Shown: positions 25,128 to 35,438, numbered from the stretch's first letter. The stretch: 38,382 bases of DNA from Roseofilum capinflatum BLCC-M114 (GCF_030068505.1 NZ_JAQOSO010000041.1:1-38382), one strand, 5' to 3'. Made by a program: numbers and translations. Notes: generated by a model not told the origin, from the sequence alone.

Positions 25128-25805
25128 TTAAGGTTGGTTGGGGTCGATACCGAGTTCTCGGAGTTTGGCGAATGCGCGATCGCGCTCTTCTTGAATGCGA
25201 TCGCGCTCTTGTTGAATGCGATCGCGCTCCTCCATCACCTCCTCTGGGTCTTGAAACGGTTCCCCATTCGGATAAAATACTGCTAAATCCTCCCCCAACC
25301 ACTCAAAACGGATTTGCAACAAAGGCGAACTCCAGGGTAAATTCAGGGGTGTAATTAACCTAAACTCTTCCTCTTTGCTCCCCCGCACCAATCCCAAAAA
25401 ATCGCGAGACTCTGGGTCATAAAAAAACATCTCCAGCACCCCATATTTTTGGTAAAACCTTTGTTTTTCGAGCATTTCATTACGGGAATTACTGGGAGAC
25501 AAAATCTCAAAAACCACTTGAGGCGCGATATTTTCTTCTTCCCATTGTTTATAGCTTTTGCGATCGCCCCCAGGTCGTCCCAACACCACCATCGCATCGG
25601 GAGCTTGCACAGGAACCGGCGGAGCATTCACCTGGACAGGATACCAGAATAGATCGCCAGCCACAAACACATTTTGGTGAGCAAACAAGCGTCTCAAATT
25701 GCTCACCAAGCGAACAATCCAACGATATTGAACCGTATTTTCAGCCATAGGTAATCCATCCGTTTCTGGATAGAGCGTTTGGGGGATAGGGGGAGTTTGA
25801 ACCAT
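25128..25805 (-). CDS. Uma2 family putative endonuclease with coiled-coil tail
   Basis: A 225-residue Uma2/DUF820 protein. The nuclease-fold residues are VQAPDAMVVLG and PQVVFEILSPSN (here E-x-L-S rather than the E-x-K of the gene at 2071, so catalysis is less certain). The middle strand GVLEMFFYDPES follows. The C-terminal tail is a short charged coiled coil of heptads (ERDRIQQ, ERDRIQE, ERDRAFA) ending KLRELGIDPNQP. The three heptads are encoded by HIP1 octamers spaced exactly 21 bp. The family's cellular role is unknown. It lies 33 bases upstream of the TPR gene. Confidence 0.85.
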   Translation of the reverse strand: MVQTPPIPQTLYPETDGLPMAENTVQYRWIVRLVSNLRRLFAHQNVFVAGDLFWYPVQVNAPPVPVQAPDAMVVLGRPGGDRKSYKQWEEENIAPQVVFEILSPSNSRNEMLEKQRFYQKYGVLEMFFYDPESRDFLGLVRGSKEEEFRLITPLNLPWSSPLLQIRFEWLGEDLAVFYPNGEPFQDPEEVMEERDRIQQERDRIQEERDRAFAKLRELGIDPNQP

Positions 25806-25909
25806 GGGATTCGGAGTCTCAGTTATGGAAGATACAGCAGTTTTCTGGCTCTATGGGATATTAAGTCTAATTCCGATAATCGGCTGATTTAATGAAAAAA
25901 TACTAAGTC

Positions 25910-26091
25910 ATATCAAGTCCGGATAATATCAAGTCCGGTTTCCGCAAGCGGACATAAAAATTTGTTAAGAAGCGGGCAAGATGCCCGCACTCCTCGAATT
26001 CTTTGATATGACTGGAGTGGGAGCATCTTGCTCCCTGGATTTTTAATTAGGGTATTTCCGCTTCGCGGACATGAACAATCGGACTTGATAT
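25910..26091. repeat. ATATCAAGTCCG MITE-like element, copy 2
   Basis: About 180 bp bounded by inverted ends (ATATCAAGTCCG at left, CGGACTTGATAT at right). The left end is present twice (25911 and 25926). Inside are hairpins TTCCGCAAGCGGA, GCGGGCAAGATGCCCGC, GGGAGCATCTTGCTCCC and TCCGCTTCGCGGA. The right end overlaps the stop codon of the Rpn-type fragment. It has no coding capacity, so any movement would need a transposase from elsewhere. Confidence 0.85.
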
Positions 26092-26429
26092 CAACTGCGA
26101 TCGCTAAATTGCTCCAGTAACTCTTGCCGAGACTTTTGCAACATCAAGGAAAACACTTCTTCAGTCGGCAAAGCTACGAGTTTGGGTACAATCTCCTCTA
26201 ATTCAGGGTCAATGGTCTGAAAACGGAACCTCATCAAGTTTTCCACCGTTTTTCGGCGCTCTTGTTCAATACCTTGTTGTAAAACCGTTTTTCTCGCCTG
26301 TTCCAGTAATTCTCGGTATAAAGGTGATGCTTCTAGTACCGACATATCCCACCTCAGAATTTGTTTAACTAGATTGGTGTCCAATACAAAATTAGCAAAA
26401 AAACCGAGCAACGTCTCGAAGTCTTGCAA
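26091..26429 (-). pseudogene. Rpn/PD-(D/E)XK-type protein, C-terminal fragment
   Basis: A 112-residue frame matching the C-terminal third of the Rpn-like (recombination-promoting nuclease/putative transposase) proteins common in cyanobacteria: LLGFFANFVLDTNLVKQIL, WDMSVLEASPLYRELLEQAR, then a charged helical tail (EQERRKTVENLMRFRF). The N-terminal nuclease domain, normally about 150 residues, is missing. Sequence upstream goes straight into the petD terminator, so the 5' part has been deleted. The 3' end is set by a repeat element whose end supplies the stop codon. Probably non-functional as a nuclease. Confidence 0.65.
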
Positions 26430-26449
26430 CTGTATAATTAATAAATAAC

Positions 26450-26510
26450 TTAAACACCGGCAGGGGATCTAAAGATCGGGCGATCGCCAGTTCCCTTACC
26501 GGTGCTTAAA
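26450..26510 (-). terminator. petD terminator hairpin
   Basis: TTAAACACCGGCAGGGG and CCCTTACCGGTGCTTAA form a long interrupted stem around a loop containing a HIP1 site. It begins about 22 bases downstream of the petD stop codon and separates petD from the Rpn-type fragment. Confidence 0.7.
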
Positions 26511-26532
26511 GAAAAAAGATACTATTCTCGAT

Positions 26533-27015
26533 TTAGAAGAGTCCCAAGGTCAGAGATTTATCGATAGGTAAAGCCGCGCCAATACCTAACCACAGGGTAA
26601 CTAGGGTTCCAAAGAGGAAAACCGCAGTGGCTACAGGACGACGGAACGGATTTTGGAATTTGTTCACATTTTCGATAAAAGGAACCAGGATTAGGCCCAG
26701 GGGAATCGAAGCCATCATCAGAACCCCCAACAGTTTATTGGGAACCGTTCTCAGGATTTGGAATACGGGATAGAAGTACCACTCAGGCAAAATTTCCAGG
26801 GGAGTGGCGAAGGGATCGGCAGGTTCGCCGATGAAGGCGGGATCGAGTACCGCTAGGGCAACGATACAGCCGAGAGTTCCCACAATAACTACGGGGAAGG
26901 TATACAGCAGGTCATTGGGCCAGGCGGGTTCACCATAGTAATTATGGCCCATACCTTGGGCGAGTTTTTCCCGGAGCTTGGGATCGGATAAAGCGGGTGG
27001 CTTTTGAATAGACAT
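26533..27015 (-). CDS. petD: Cytochrome b6-f complex subunit IV
   Basis: A 160-residue PetD. It holds three membrane helices of the b6f complex and, with cytochrome b6, forms the plastoquinol oxidation site between photosystems II and I. The hallmark PEWY sequence is in [17 protein letters not shown]. The N-terminus [20 protein letters not shown] and the [20 protein letters not shown] segment match the family closely. It lies downstream of petB in the usual order, but the gap is 294 bases because a repeat element sits between them. No strong ribosome-binding site is visible. Confidence 0.98.
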   Translation of the reverse strand: MSIQKPPALSDPKLREKLAQGMGHNYYGEPAWPNDLLYTFPVVIVGTLGCIVALAVLDPAFIGEPADPFATPLEILPEWYFYPVFQILRTVPNKLLGVLMMASIPLGLILVPFIENVNKFQNPFRRPVATAVFLFGTLVTLWLGIGAALPIDKSLTLGLF

Positions 27016-27309
27016 GGTTCAATCAATTAATAAATGGGACGATTATATCGAGGTCAAGGGGTTTTAGGGTTGATATAGCTAGTCTAAATGAGTTGTGCAA
27101 GAGGAAATGCCCTCTCCCTAAATCCCTCTCCCACGGGAGAGGGACTTTTTCCCCCTTCTCCCTTCGACTTCGCTCCCTTCGACTTCGCTCAGGGCAAGCA
27201 GGGCAGCGCCTGCGGGAGAAGGGGGCAGGGGGATGAGGGGCAGCCATTACATAACTCATTTAGGATCGCTATAGTTATCCCTATTCCCCATTCCCTAGCG
27301 CGAAGCGCT
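27016..27309. other. petB-petD spacer filled by a repeat element
   Basis: The spacer holds a 200-bp inverted-repeat-bounded element (27074-27273) and a short GCGCGAAGCGC hairpin next to the petB stop. Only about 58 bases upstream of petD look like ordinary leader. Confidence 0.8.
27074..27273. repeat. CCCTCTCCC hairpin element with terminal inverted repeats, in petB-petD
   Basis: TATAGCTAGTCTAAATGAGT (left) and the complement of CATTTAGGATCGCTATA (right) give terminal inverted repeats of about 24 bp with four or five mismatches. Inside are CCCTCTCCCACGGGAGAGGG, a CTTCGACTTCGCTC duplication and CCTGCGGGAGAAGGGGGC. The core is an inverted relative of the elements near radC. It looks like a non-autonomous transposable element. 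Confidence 0.8.
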
Positions 27310-27978
27310 TTACAAGGGGCCGGAGATCCCTTGTTTACGAATCATTAAGAAGTGAGCCAACATGAAGACGGCGATCGACCAAGGCAGGACGAAAATATGA
27401 AGGCTATAGAAGCGGGTTAGGGTCGCTTGGCCTACACTTTCACCGCCTCGCATCAGTTCAACTACCAGGTCTCCAACCACAGGAACAGCAGCAGGAACAC
27501 CACTTACGATTTTAACGGCCCAATACCCGACCTGATCCCAAGGGAGAGAATAGCCGGTTACTCCGAAGGTTACGGTGATGACAGCTAGGACAACTCCGGT
27601 TACCCAAGTTAGCTCGCGGGGTTTTTTGAAGCCTCCGGTAAGGTACACTCGGAAGATGTGCAGAATCATCATCAGTACCATCATACTGGCAGACCAACGG
27701 TGGATGGAGCGGATTAACCATCCAAAGCTGACTTCATTCATGATGTATTGAATGGAGCTGAAGGCTTCCGCTACCGTAGGTTTGTAGTAGAAGGTCATGG
27801 CGAATCCCGTGGCAAACTGGATTAGGAAGCACACGAGGGTAATTCCACCGAGACAGTAGAAGATATTAACGTGAGGAGGGACGTATTTGCTGGTGATGTC
27901 GTCGGAGATGGCTTGGATCTCTAGACGTTCTTGAAACCATTGAAAGGTTTTTGACTCTCTTACCTGCTTGGTAAACAT
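27310..27978 (-). CDS. petB: Cytochrome b6
   Basis: A 222-residue cytochrome b6. Four membrane helices carry the bis-histidine haem ligands ([20 protein letters not shown] and, later, [22 protein letters not shown]). The conserved Cys in [11 protein letters not shown] anchors haem cn. The ATG at 27978 ([20 protein letters not shown]) matches the family length; the frame extends to 28035 but that leader is not part of known PetB. It is the first gene of petB-petD on the minus strand and divergent from ctpA, with 61 bp between the starts. Confidence 0.98.
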   Translation of the reverse strand: MFTKQVRESKTFQWFQERLEIQAISDDITSKYVPPHVNIFYCLGGITLVCFLIQFATGFAMTFYYKPTVAEAFSSIQYIMNEVSFGWLIRSIHRWSASMMVLMMILHIFRVYLTGGFKKPRELTWVTGVVLAVITVTFGVTGYSLPWDQVGYWAVKIVSGVPAAVPVVGDLVVELMRGGESVGQATLTRFYSLHIFVLPWSIAVFMLAHFLMIRKQGISGPL

Positions 27979-28039
27979 GCGGTTAACGATCCTATGAAAG
28001 ATTAATGCGCTCTTATAGAAATGTAACATAGCCAAAGTA
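27979..28039. promoter_or_regulatory. Divergent petB/ctpA intergenic region
   Basis: Only 61 bases separate the petB and ctpA starts, so their promoters must be overlapping or placed inside each other's 5' coding regions. I cannot assign -10 or -35 boxes with confidence. Confidence 0.5.
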
Positions 28040-29287
28040 ATGATAAAACAGGTGATGGTAAAGCGATTTTTTTGGGTGGCGTGTTTTCTGGTTCTCTATC
28101 TGGCGATCGCCCTTGGGGGTTCGATCTCCCCAGCCTATGCTCTGACTCAAGAACAGAAGCTCTACAATGAGGTGTGGCGCATTGTGAATCGGTCTTATTT
28201 GGATGAGACCTTTAATCATCAAAATTGGTGGTTCGTGCGCCAGAAGGCTCTGAAAAAGCCGCTCAGGAGTCGCGAGGAAACCTATGCGGCCATTGACGAA
28301 ATGCTCAAGAGTTTGGGCGATCCCTTTACCCGGTTTTTGCCTCCCCAGTCCTATCGAAGCTTGCAGGTGACCACTTCAGGAGAGTTGAGTGGGGTGGGGT
28401 TGCAGATTGCGTTAGATCCCCAAACTGGCTTACTGACAGTAATTGCGCCGATCGCCGGCTCGCCAGCAGAAATGGCAGGACTGCAACCGCGCGATCGCAT
28501 TATTGCTATTGATGGCGTTTTGACCCGTGACTTGACCATTGAGGAGGCCGCCAACCGGATGCGGGGGCCGACGGGAACGGTGGTTACCCTAACCATTGAG
28601 AGCGATCGCGGCAAACAGCATACCGTGGAGATTACCCGCGACCATATTACCCTCAATCCGGTGATAGCCGATTTGCGAACAATCGACTCCAAATCTGGCT
28701 CAACGCCTATTGGTTATATTCGCTTAACTCAGTTTAATGCCTATGCTTCCCAAGAACTGAGCCAGGCGATCGCCCGCTTAGAAGACCAGGGAGCTGAAGG
28801 TTATATTCTCGATTTACGCAATAATCCAGGTGGATTATTAACCGCAGGCATTGAAATTGCTCGCCAATGGATCGATCGCGGTACGATTGTTTATGTGGTC
28901 AACCGTCAAGGAGTTTTAGAAAGCTTTGAAGCCACTGGATCGGCCATGACTGACGATCCCCTCGTGGTGTTGGTCAATCATGGAACCGCTAGTGCCAGTG
29001 AAATTCTAGCAGGGGCACTCCAAGATAACGATCGCGCTCAATTACTGGGCCAAACAACCTTTGGGAAGGGCTTAATTCAATCCTTATTTGATTTATCCGA
29101 TGGTTCTGGGTTAGCGGTAACCATTGCCAAATATGAAACCCCCGATCATCATGATATTAATCAGTTAGGCATTGAGCCAGATCGGGTAGTTCCGGCTGAG
29201 ACCATCTCCCGCAATCAAATCGCTACCGCTTCCGATCCCCAATATGAAGCTGCTCTAGAAGTGCTGGCCGAGCAAACCCAAAGTTAA
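28040..29287 (+). CDS. ctpA: Carboxyl-terminal processing protease
   Basis: A 415-residue CtpA, a lumenal serine protease of the tail-specific protease family. CtpA removes the C-terminal extension of the photosystem II D1 precursor so that the manganese cluster can assemble. A signal peptide ends near AYA (residue 34). A PDZ domain spans about residues 110-195 ([12 protein letters not shown] to [11 protein letters not shown]). The catalytic domain has Ser318 in [15 protein letters not shown] and Lys343 in [11 protein letters not shown], 25 residues apart as in D1 proteases. It is divergent from petB. ATG at 28040 is used; 28055 is an alternative. Confidence 0.95.
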   Translation: MIKQVMVKRFFWVACFLVLYLAIALGGSISPAYALTQEQKLYNEVWRIVNRSYLDETFNHQNWWFVRQKALKKPLRSREETYAAIDEMLKSLGDPFTRFLPPQSYRSLQVTTSGELSGVGLQIALDPQTGLLTVIAPIAGSPAEMAGLQPRDRIIAIDGVLTRDLTIEEAANRMRGPTGTVVTLTIESDRGKQHTVEITRDHITLNPVIADLRTIDSKSGSTPIGYIRLTQFNAYASQELSQAIARLEDQGAEGYILDLRNNPGGLLTAGIEIARQWIDRGTIVYVVNRQGVLESFEATGSAMTDDPLVVLVNHGTASASEILAGALQDNDRAQLLGQTTFGKGLIQSLFDLSDGSGLAVTIAKYETPDHHDINQLGIEPDRVVPAETISRNQIATASDPQYEAALEVLAEQTQS

Positions 29288-29349
29288 ACTCTCAATCCCA
29301 GTTGATCTTGCGTACATAATCTGAATCTGAAACGTTTGGGTGCTTGTCC

Positions 29350-30303
29350 ATGGATAAACCAACCCTTTTAGACCTTTATCAAGGAGGACAACGAGATTTT
29401 CGCGGTCTAGATTTAGCGGGGATCGATCTCAGTTACACGGATTTAAGTGGCATTGATTTAAGTCAGTGTAATCTGGCCCGTGCCAATCTATTTCATGTTA
29501 ATTTTTCCCATGCTAATCTTAGCCACTCTAACCTAACCCATGCCGATTTAAGCTGTGCTAATTTGTTTTTGGCGTTGCTCAGTGGCTCGAATTTGACCTT
29601 GGCCAATCTGAGTAGCGCCTATTTATTTAATATTAGTCTTGCCCATGCCGATTTAAGTGGGGCAAATTTGATTTTTGCTAATTTAGTGCAAGCCGATCTA
29701 AATGGGGCCTGTTTACTTCAGGCATCTTTAGCGCAGGCAAATTTAAGTGGGTCGAATTTGAGTGGGGCAGATTTAAGTCGGGCCAATGTCAGTGGGGCCA
29801 ATTTAATTAAAGCGGATTTAAGTGACGCAAATTTACATCAGACGAATTTAGGGCGCTCTAATGCCGCTTATGCTATTTTTCGGGGTTCAGATTTGAGTGA
29901 AACCAATTTTACTGATACCCATTTAGTTCATGCGGAAGGATTAGATCGATCCTTCCATGAACCGGCCCGATCGCCTTATCAGTGGCAAGGGTTAGATTTT
30001 GCTTCCCAAGCCGAATTAGACATTGCCCAAGCCTTGCACCAACAAAATATCTTGTTTTATCCCCATGTGCGAACGATTTTAGCAGGACAACTTGAGCGTA
30101 ATCCTTATTTTTTGGTGATTGATAGCGGTAAATGTGGGGTTTTACAAATTGAAGAGGACTCTTGCTATCTCGATCTCAAGCGCGATCGCCTGTTAAATCA
30201 ATATGGCATCGTCCTCATTGACTCCTATGCGATCGAACAATGCCAAAATAACCCCCAAAAAGTTGTCCAAGAATTTCTCCATCGTCTGCGTAGCTTAGAG
30301 TAA
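29350..30303 (+). CDS. Pentapeptide-repeat protein fused to a nuclease-like domain
   Basis: A 317-residue protein. Residues about 15-200 are pentapeptide repeats of the A(D/N)LXX type (for example LSGANLIFANLVQADLNGA), predicted to fold as a right-handed quadrilateral beta helix. The last 110 residues resemble a PD-(D/E)XK-like domain found in other cyanobacterial proteins: SQAELDIAQALHQQNILFYP, then PYFLVIDSGKCGVLQIEED, and DLKRDRLLNQYGIVLIDSY. The first strand acid common in relatives (PDFLV) is replaced by Tyr, so catalysis may be lost. ATG at 29350 is preferred to TTG at 29344. It is monocistronic. Domain calls are sound; function is unknown. Confidence 0.8.
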   Translation: MDKPTLLDLYQGGQRDFRGLDLAGIDLSYTDLSGIDLSQCNLARANLFHVNFSHANLSHSNLTHADLSCANLFLALLSGSNLTLANLSSAYLFNISLAHADLSGANLIFANLVQADLNGACLLQASLAQANLSGSNLSGADLSRANVSGANLIKADLSDANLHQTNLGRSNAAYAIFRGSDLSETNFTDTHLVHAEGLDRSFHEPARSPYQWQGLDFASQAELDIAQALHQQNILFYPHVRTILAGQLERNPYFLVIDSGKCGVLQIEEDSCYLDLKRDRLLNQYGIVLIDSYAIEQCQNNPQKVVQEFLHRLRSLE

Positions 30304-30398
30304 CGCCTTTAGGCTTATTGGGATTAAGTCTATTGTAGTGACCCAAATTCAGAGGTATGATTGACGTTTCAATCCGCTTTTTAATCCAAATTTAACCC

Positions 30399-31517
30399 AT
30401 GAAACGCCGTAAACTCTTAGCCTATACCTCCACAGGAGCAGCCACCACCTTAGCCCTAGCGGCCTGTAGCGCCCAAACCAGCACCTCACAAAACACTAGC
30501 ACCCGTCCTACCAACAGTGCCCTCCCCAATATCCGTTGGAAAATGGCCACCAGTTGGCCCACCTCCCTCGATACCCTCTATGGGTCAGCTCAAATGGTAG
30601 CTGAGAAAGTCGAAGCCATAACCGATGGGCGGTTTGTGATTGAAGTATTTGCGGCAGGGGAAATTGTGCCTGGACTGCAAGTTTTGGATGCGGTACAAGC
30701 GGGAACTGTCGAATGTGGCCATAGCGCCAGTTACTACTACATTGGTAAAAACCCCGCCCTGGTCTTTGGAACCACTGTTCCCTTTGGCCTGAATGCCCAA
30801 CAGCAAAATGCCTGGCTCTACTATGGGGGGGGGCAAGAGATGATCAATCAGCTCTATGCCGATTTTAATGTCATCGCCTTTCCTGCGGGCAATAGTGGAG
30901 TGCAAATGGGGGGCTGGTTTAAGCGCCAGGTGAATACAGTGGCAGACTTAAATGGCCTGAAAATGAGAATTCCTGGGTTTGGGGGTAAGGTTTTAGCGAG
31001 TTTAGGGGTGAATGTGCAGGTTTTACCCGGAGGAGAAATTTTTCTGGCTTTGGAGCGGGGGGCTATTGATGCGGCTGAATGGGTTGGCCCCTATGATGAT
31101 GAGAAACTGGGCTTGAATCAGGCTGCCCAATACTATTATTATCCGGGTTGGTGGGAACCGGGTTCTACGTTTGAGTTACAGGTGAATTTAGACCAGTGGA
31201 ATGAGTTACCTAAAGACTATCAGGATGCAATCAGGAGTGCGACGGCTGATACAAATGTTCACTGTTTGGGTCGCTATGATACCCTAAATCCACAAGCATT
31301 GAAGCGGCTTAAAGAGGGAGGCACACAGTTACAGCCCTTCAGCCCAGAAATTTTAACGGCTTGTCGTCAAGCGACTCAGGAACTATTGGAGCAACAAGCG
31401 AGTGAGGATTCTTCTTTTCAAGAGGTTTATGGGTCTTGGAAGCAGTTCCAAGCTGATATTTTTAGTTGGCACGCGGTGAGTGAGTTAGCCTACACCGGTT
31501 TTGCAATTAGAAATTAG
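30399..31517 (+). CDS. TRAP transporter substrate-binding lipoprotein (DctP/TakP type)
   Basis: A 372-residue exported binding protein. The N-terminus combines a twin-Arg-like start (MKRRKLLAY) with a lipobox ALAAC (Cys23), suggesting a lipoprotein possibly exported folded. The mature part matches the TRAP solute-receptor family, TakP-like branch: WKMATSWPTSLDTLYGSAQM, FVIEVFAAGEIVPGLQVLDA, then GLKMRIPGFGGKVLASLGVN with the ligand-binding Arg, and AIDAAEWVGPYDDEKLGL. TakP relatives bind 2-oxo acids as sodium salts. No DctQ/DctM membrane subunits are adjacent, so partners must be encoded elsewhere. Confidence 0.9.
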   Translation: MKRRKLLAYTSTGAATTLALAACSAQTSTSQNTSTRPTNSALPNIRWKMATSWPTSLDTLYGSAQMVAEKVEAITDGRFVIEVFAAGEIVPGLQVLDAVQAGTVECGHSASYYYIGKNPALVFGTTVPFGLNAQQQNAWLYYGGGQEMINQLYADFNVIAFPAGNSGVQMGGWFKRQVNTVADLNGLKMRIPGFGGKVLASLGVNVQVLPGGEIFLALERGAIDAAEWVGPYDDEKLGLNQAAQYYYYPGWWEPGSTFELQVNLDQWNELPKDYQDAIRSATADTNVHCLGRYDTLNPQALKRLKEGGTQLQPFSPEILTACRQATQELLEQQASEDSSFQEVYGSWKQFQADIFSWHAVSELAYTGFAIRN

Positions 31518-31713
31518 TGCGTTACCGGAAATTTTGGGTTGAAAGTGCCGTCCTTTAGGGGAGTGGAGGCCGGCTTTTAGGGGGGCTTTGAGACGAATAT
31601 CGCAAAACGTATCGTTTCTTATTGTTTTGTCAACACAGTGGCAGGAATTTCTCAGAAAAGGCTATTATCGGAATCTAGGTTAGTTTAGTTAATGGGTATT
31701 ACGCAAATCAGTT

Positions 31714-31926
31714 ATGGGTGAAGCGAAACGCCGTAAAGCAGCTCTCGGAGAACAGTATGGCCAGGAAAAGACTATCTTGCCCTGGTTGCCGATTACTCAA
31801 TCCCAAGCGGATCGGTTTGTTAAATGGACAAGTACGGGAGCTTGGATTGGGATTGGAATCATGATTGCCGCATGGTTAACGGTTCGATTCATTGGCCCGG
31901 GTTTCGGCTGGTGGCAAGTGAACTAA
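31714..31926 (+). CDS. DUF2839 small membrane protein
   Basis: A 70-residue protein of the cyanobacterial/plastid DUF2839 family. It begins MGEAKRRKAALGEQYG, has the conserved LPWLPITQSQADRFVKWTS block, one membrane segment (WIGIGIMIAAWLTVRFIG) and ends GFGWWQVN. Function is unknown. It is a single gene with about 190 bases on each side in which I see no other feature. Confidence 0.92.
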   Translation: MGEAKRRKAALGEQYGQEKTILPWLPITQSQADRFVKWTSTGAWIGIGIMIAAWLTVRFIGPGFGWWQVN

Positions 31927-32119
31927 AGGCTAGAGGCAAGACTTTTGTGGATTTTTCTGTATCCTGGTATACGGTATTTCGGAAAAGATGCTCTTAGGCT
32001 GGAGCCTAATTCATTGGTTTGAAGTATGGTAATCCCTCGATCAATCTAGAAAATCTGATGGAATCCTGAAGAAAGTATAAAGCCGTCTAGAATAGTGTGG
32101 TGAGTGGAGGAAAATAAAG

Positions 32120-32503
32120 GTGTTTATCCGATTAGCGCACCAGCATAGACAATTTGTCCGAGATTTAGTGATGAGCCTTCAGGCGTTGGCTATTGTCCTG
32201 GAGCGTCAGGGATATTTAGCGTCTTGCTATACCTGCGGCGATCAGATGAATAGCGCATCGTTTATGGTGAGCTTGGGGGATAACCATCTGATTCGGTTTT
32301 TGGTTTCTGATTATGGGATTACCTGGACAGAAATGCGCGATGACCGAGAGCTGATGAAACTTGAGGGTGCAGAGGCGATCGCTCAATTGCAAGAATTAGC
32401 CAATTTAGCCAAACAGGATAAACTCCCTGGAGATCCCCCGTTAGCGGGTTCAGTTCCCCAAAAGTCAAGATCTTCTGGAGTGACGATTTTGCCCAGAGTG
32501 TAA
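32120..32503 (+). CDS. DUF1815 family protein
   Basis: A 127-residue protein of the cyanobacterial DUF1815 family, with the conserved block QALAIVLERQGYLASCYTCG and LIRFLVSDYGITWTEMRDDR. The start is GTG at 32120, supported by GGAGG 9 nt upstream. The last 25 residues (PLAGSVPQKSRSSGVTILPR) look like a variable tail. No membrane segment or signal is present. Function is unknown. It is convergent with ligA. Confidence 0.88.
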   Translation: MFIRLAHQHRQFVRDLVMSLQALAIVLERQGYLASCYTCGDQMNSASFMVSLGDNHLIRFLVSDYGITWTEMRDDRELMKLEGAEAIAQLQELANLAKQDKLPGDPPLAGSVPQKSRSSGVTILPRV

Positions 32504-32680
32504 TTAGAAAGGAATGGGTTGGGTGACTGAGAGTTCTGGTAGATTGTCTGCCAGGCGTATTTTTCCATTTTGTAAGTAACAACAATATACCTAAAATGAA
32601 GGAACCGGTAAAGACGAAAGTTTTGCCGGTTATAGTCGCTTGCTGTTGCAGAAGCAAGAGATGAGAAGGGCAATGAGATG

Positions 32681-34708
<2,028 letters not shown>

Positions 34709-34750
34709 TTACTCCATTGAGCGATGATTGATTTTTCAATTCTAAATCAG

Positions 34751-34936
34751 TTACCAGATGGTATTGATAGTAGACAATTGAATTTTACGATCGCGGCTGA
34801 TGAGCGGTACATTATGGTAAACTGCTGTAGCAGCAATGATGCGATCGCGAAGATCGGGGACTTGAGTGCGATCGAGGCTTTGCATGGTTTGAGCAATATC
34901 ACGATTAAAAGGAACTTCCACAATTACCTGAAGCAT
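34751..34936 (-). pseudogene. VapC-type PIN toxin, N-terminally truncated
   Basis: A 61-residue frame matching only the C-terminal half of a PIN-domain toxin: VPDLRDRIIAATAVYHNVPL then ISRDRKIQLS. The first half, which normally holds the initial D and E metal ligands, is absent. The ATG overlaps the stop codon of the antitoxin remnant (TAATG), so the original pair layout survives while about 60-70 residues of the toxin were lost. It lies just upstream of ligA. Confidence 0.65.
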
Positions 34937-35082
34937 TAAATATCCTCCCTGGGAAAGCTACTCCAGGCTTCTAGACGGGCGTTATCAATCTCTTCGGCTG
35001 AAGGTGCGGTTCCTAAATGGCTACAGATGCCCCATAAAGAGCGTCGGGGAGTTATGGTAGCTTGAGTGACTTCTTGCGGCGG
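34936..35082 (-). pseudogene. Antitoxin remnant paired with the truncated VapC
   Basis: An open stretch encodes QATITPRRSLWGICSHLG, then TAPSAEEIDNARLEAWSSFP and REDI before its stop. This looks like the short antitoxin of cyanobacterial VapBC-type pairs. No ATG, GTG or TTG lies in frame before the conserved part, and a stop sits at 35083-35085, right where an AGAAACC palindrome begins. The start has been lost, apparently at the repeat junction. Confidence 0.55.
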
Positions 35083-35084
35083 TT

Positions 35085-35147
35085 AGAAACCGGGTTTCTT
35101 CCCACAGATGTACCCTGGGATGGAGAGGCAACAGAAACCCGGTTTCT
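35085..35147. repeat. Two AGAAACC palindromes flanking 33 bp
   Basis: AGAAACCGGGTTTCT at 35085-35099 and AGAAACCCGGTTTCT at 35133-35147 match the palindrome of the repeats in the first 2.7 kb, but without the GCGATAATGCC core. They sit between the antitoxin remnant and the vapB gene. Confidence 0.85.
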
Positions 35148-35222
35148 TTGCACTTCTCTCGCCAGTCAAGGCAAGGTTGTGTAGATCGGGTACAATGAAT
35201 TACATAATTGGATGAGTTGTTA

Positions 35223-35438
35223 ATGATAAAAATGCCCATTGAACTTAATGAACAATTAGTTAAAGAGGCTTTCAGTTTAACAGATTGTCAAACTGAGCAA
35301 GAATTGATGAATTTTGCTCTAGAAGAGTTGATTCGCACCCGCAAAAAGCGGAATTTGCTGGATTTGAGTGGACAAATTCAATTTTCAGATCGCTACGATT
35401 ATAAGGAATTACGGTCAAACCGAAATGTTTCTGATTGA
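35223..35438 (+). CDS. VapB-family antitoxin
   Basis: A 71-residue (from ATG 35223) VapB-type antitoxin: MPIELNEQLVKEAFSLTDCQ, the helical LMNFALEELIRTRKKRNLLD block and a toxin-binding tail (LSGQIQFSDRYDYKELRSNR). ATG at 35208 would add five residues. In the family it binds VapC and operator DNA. The toxin expected to overlap its 3' end starts at 35425 but survives only as about ten codons, so this is an antitoxin without its toxin. Confidence 0.75.
   Translation: MIKMPIELNEQLVKEAFSLTDCQTEQELMNFALEELIRTRKKRNLLDLSGQIQFSDRYDYKELRSNRNVSD

Noticed and set aside
27074-27273. Small genes within the petB-petD spacer
   Set aside because: Open frames on both strands translate the low-complexity repeat and end at its borders; no start signals.
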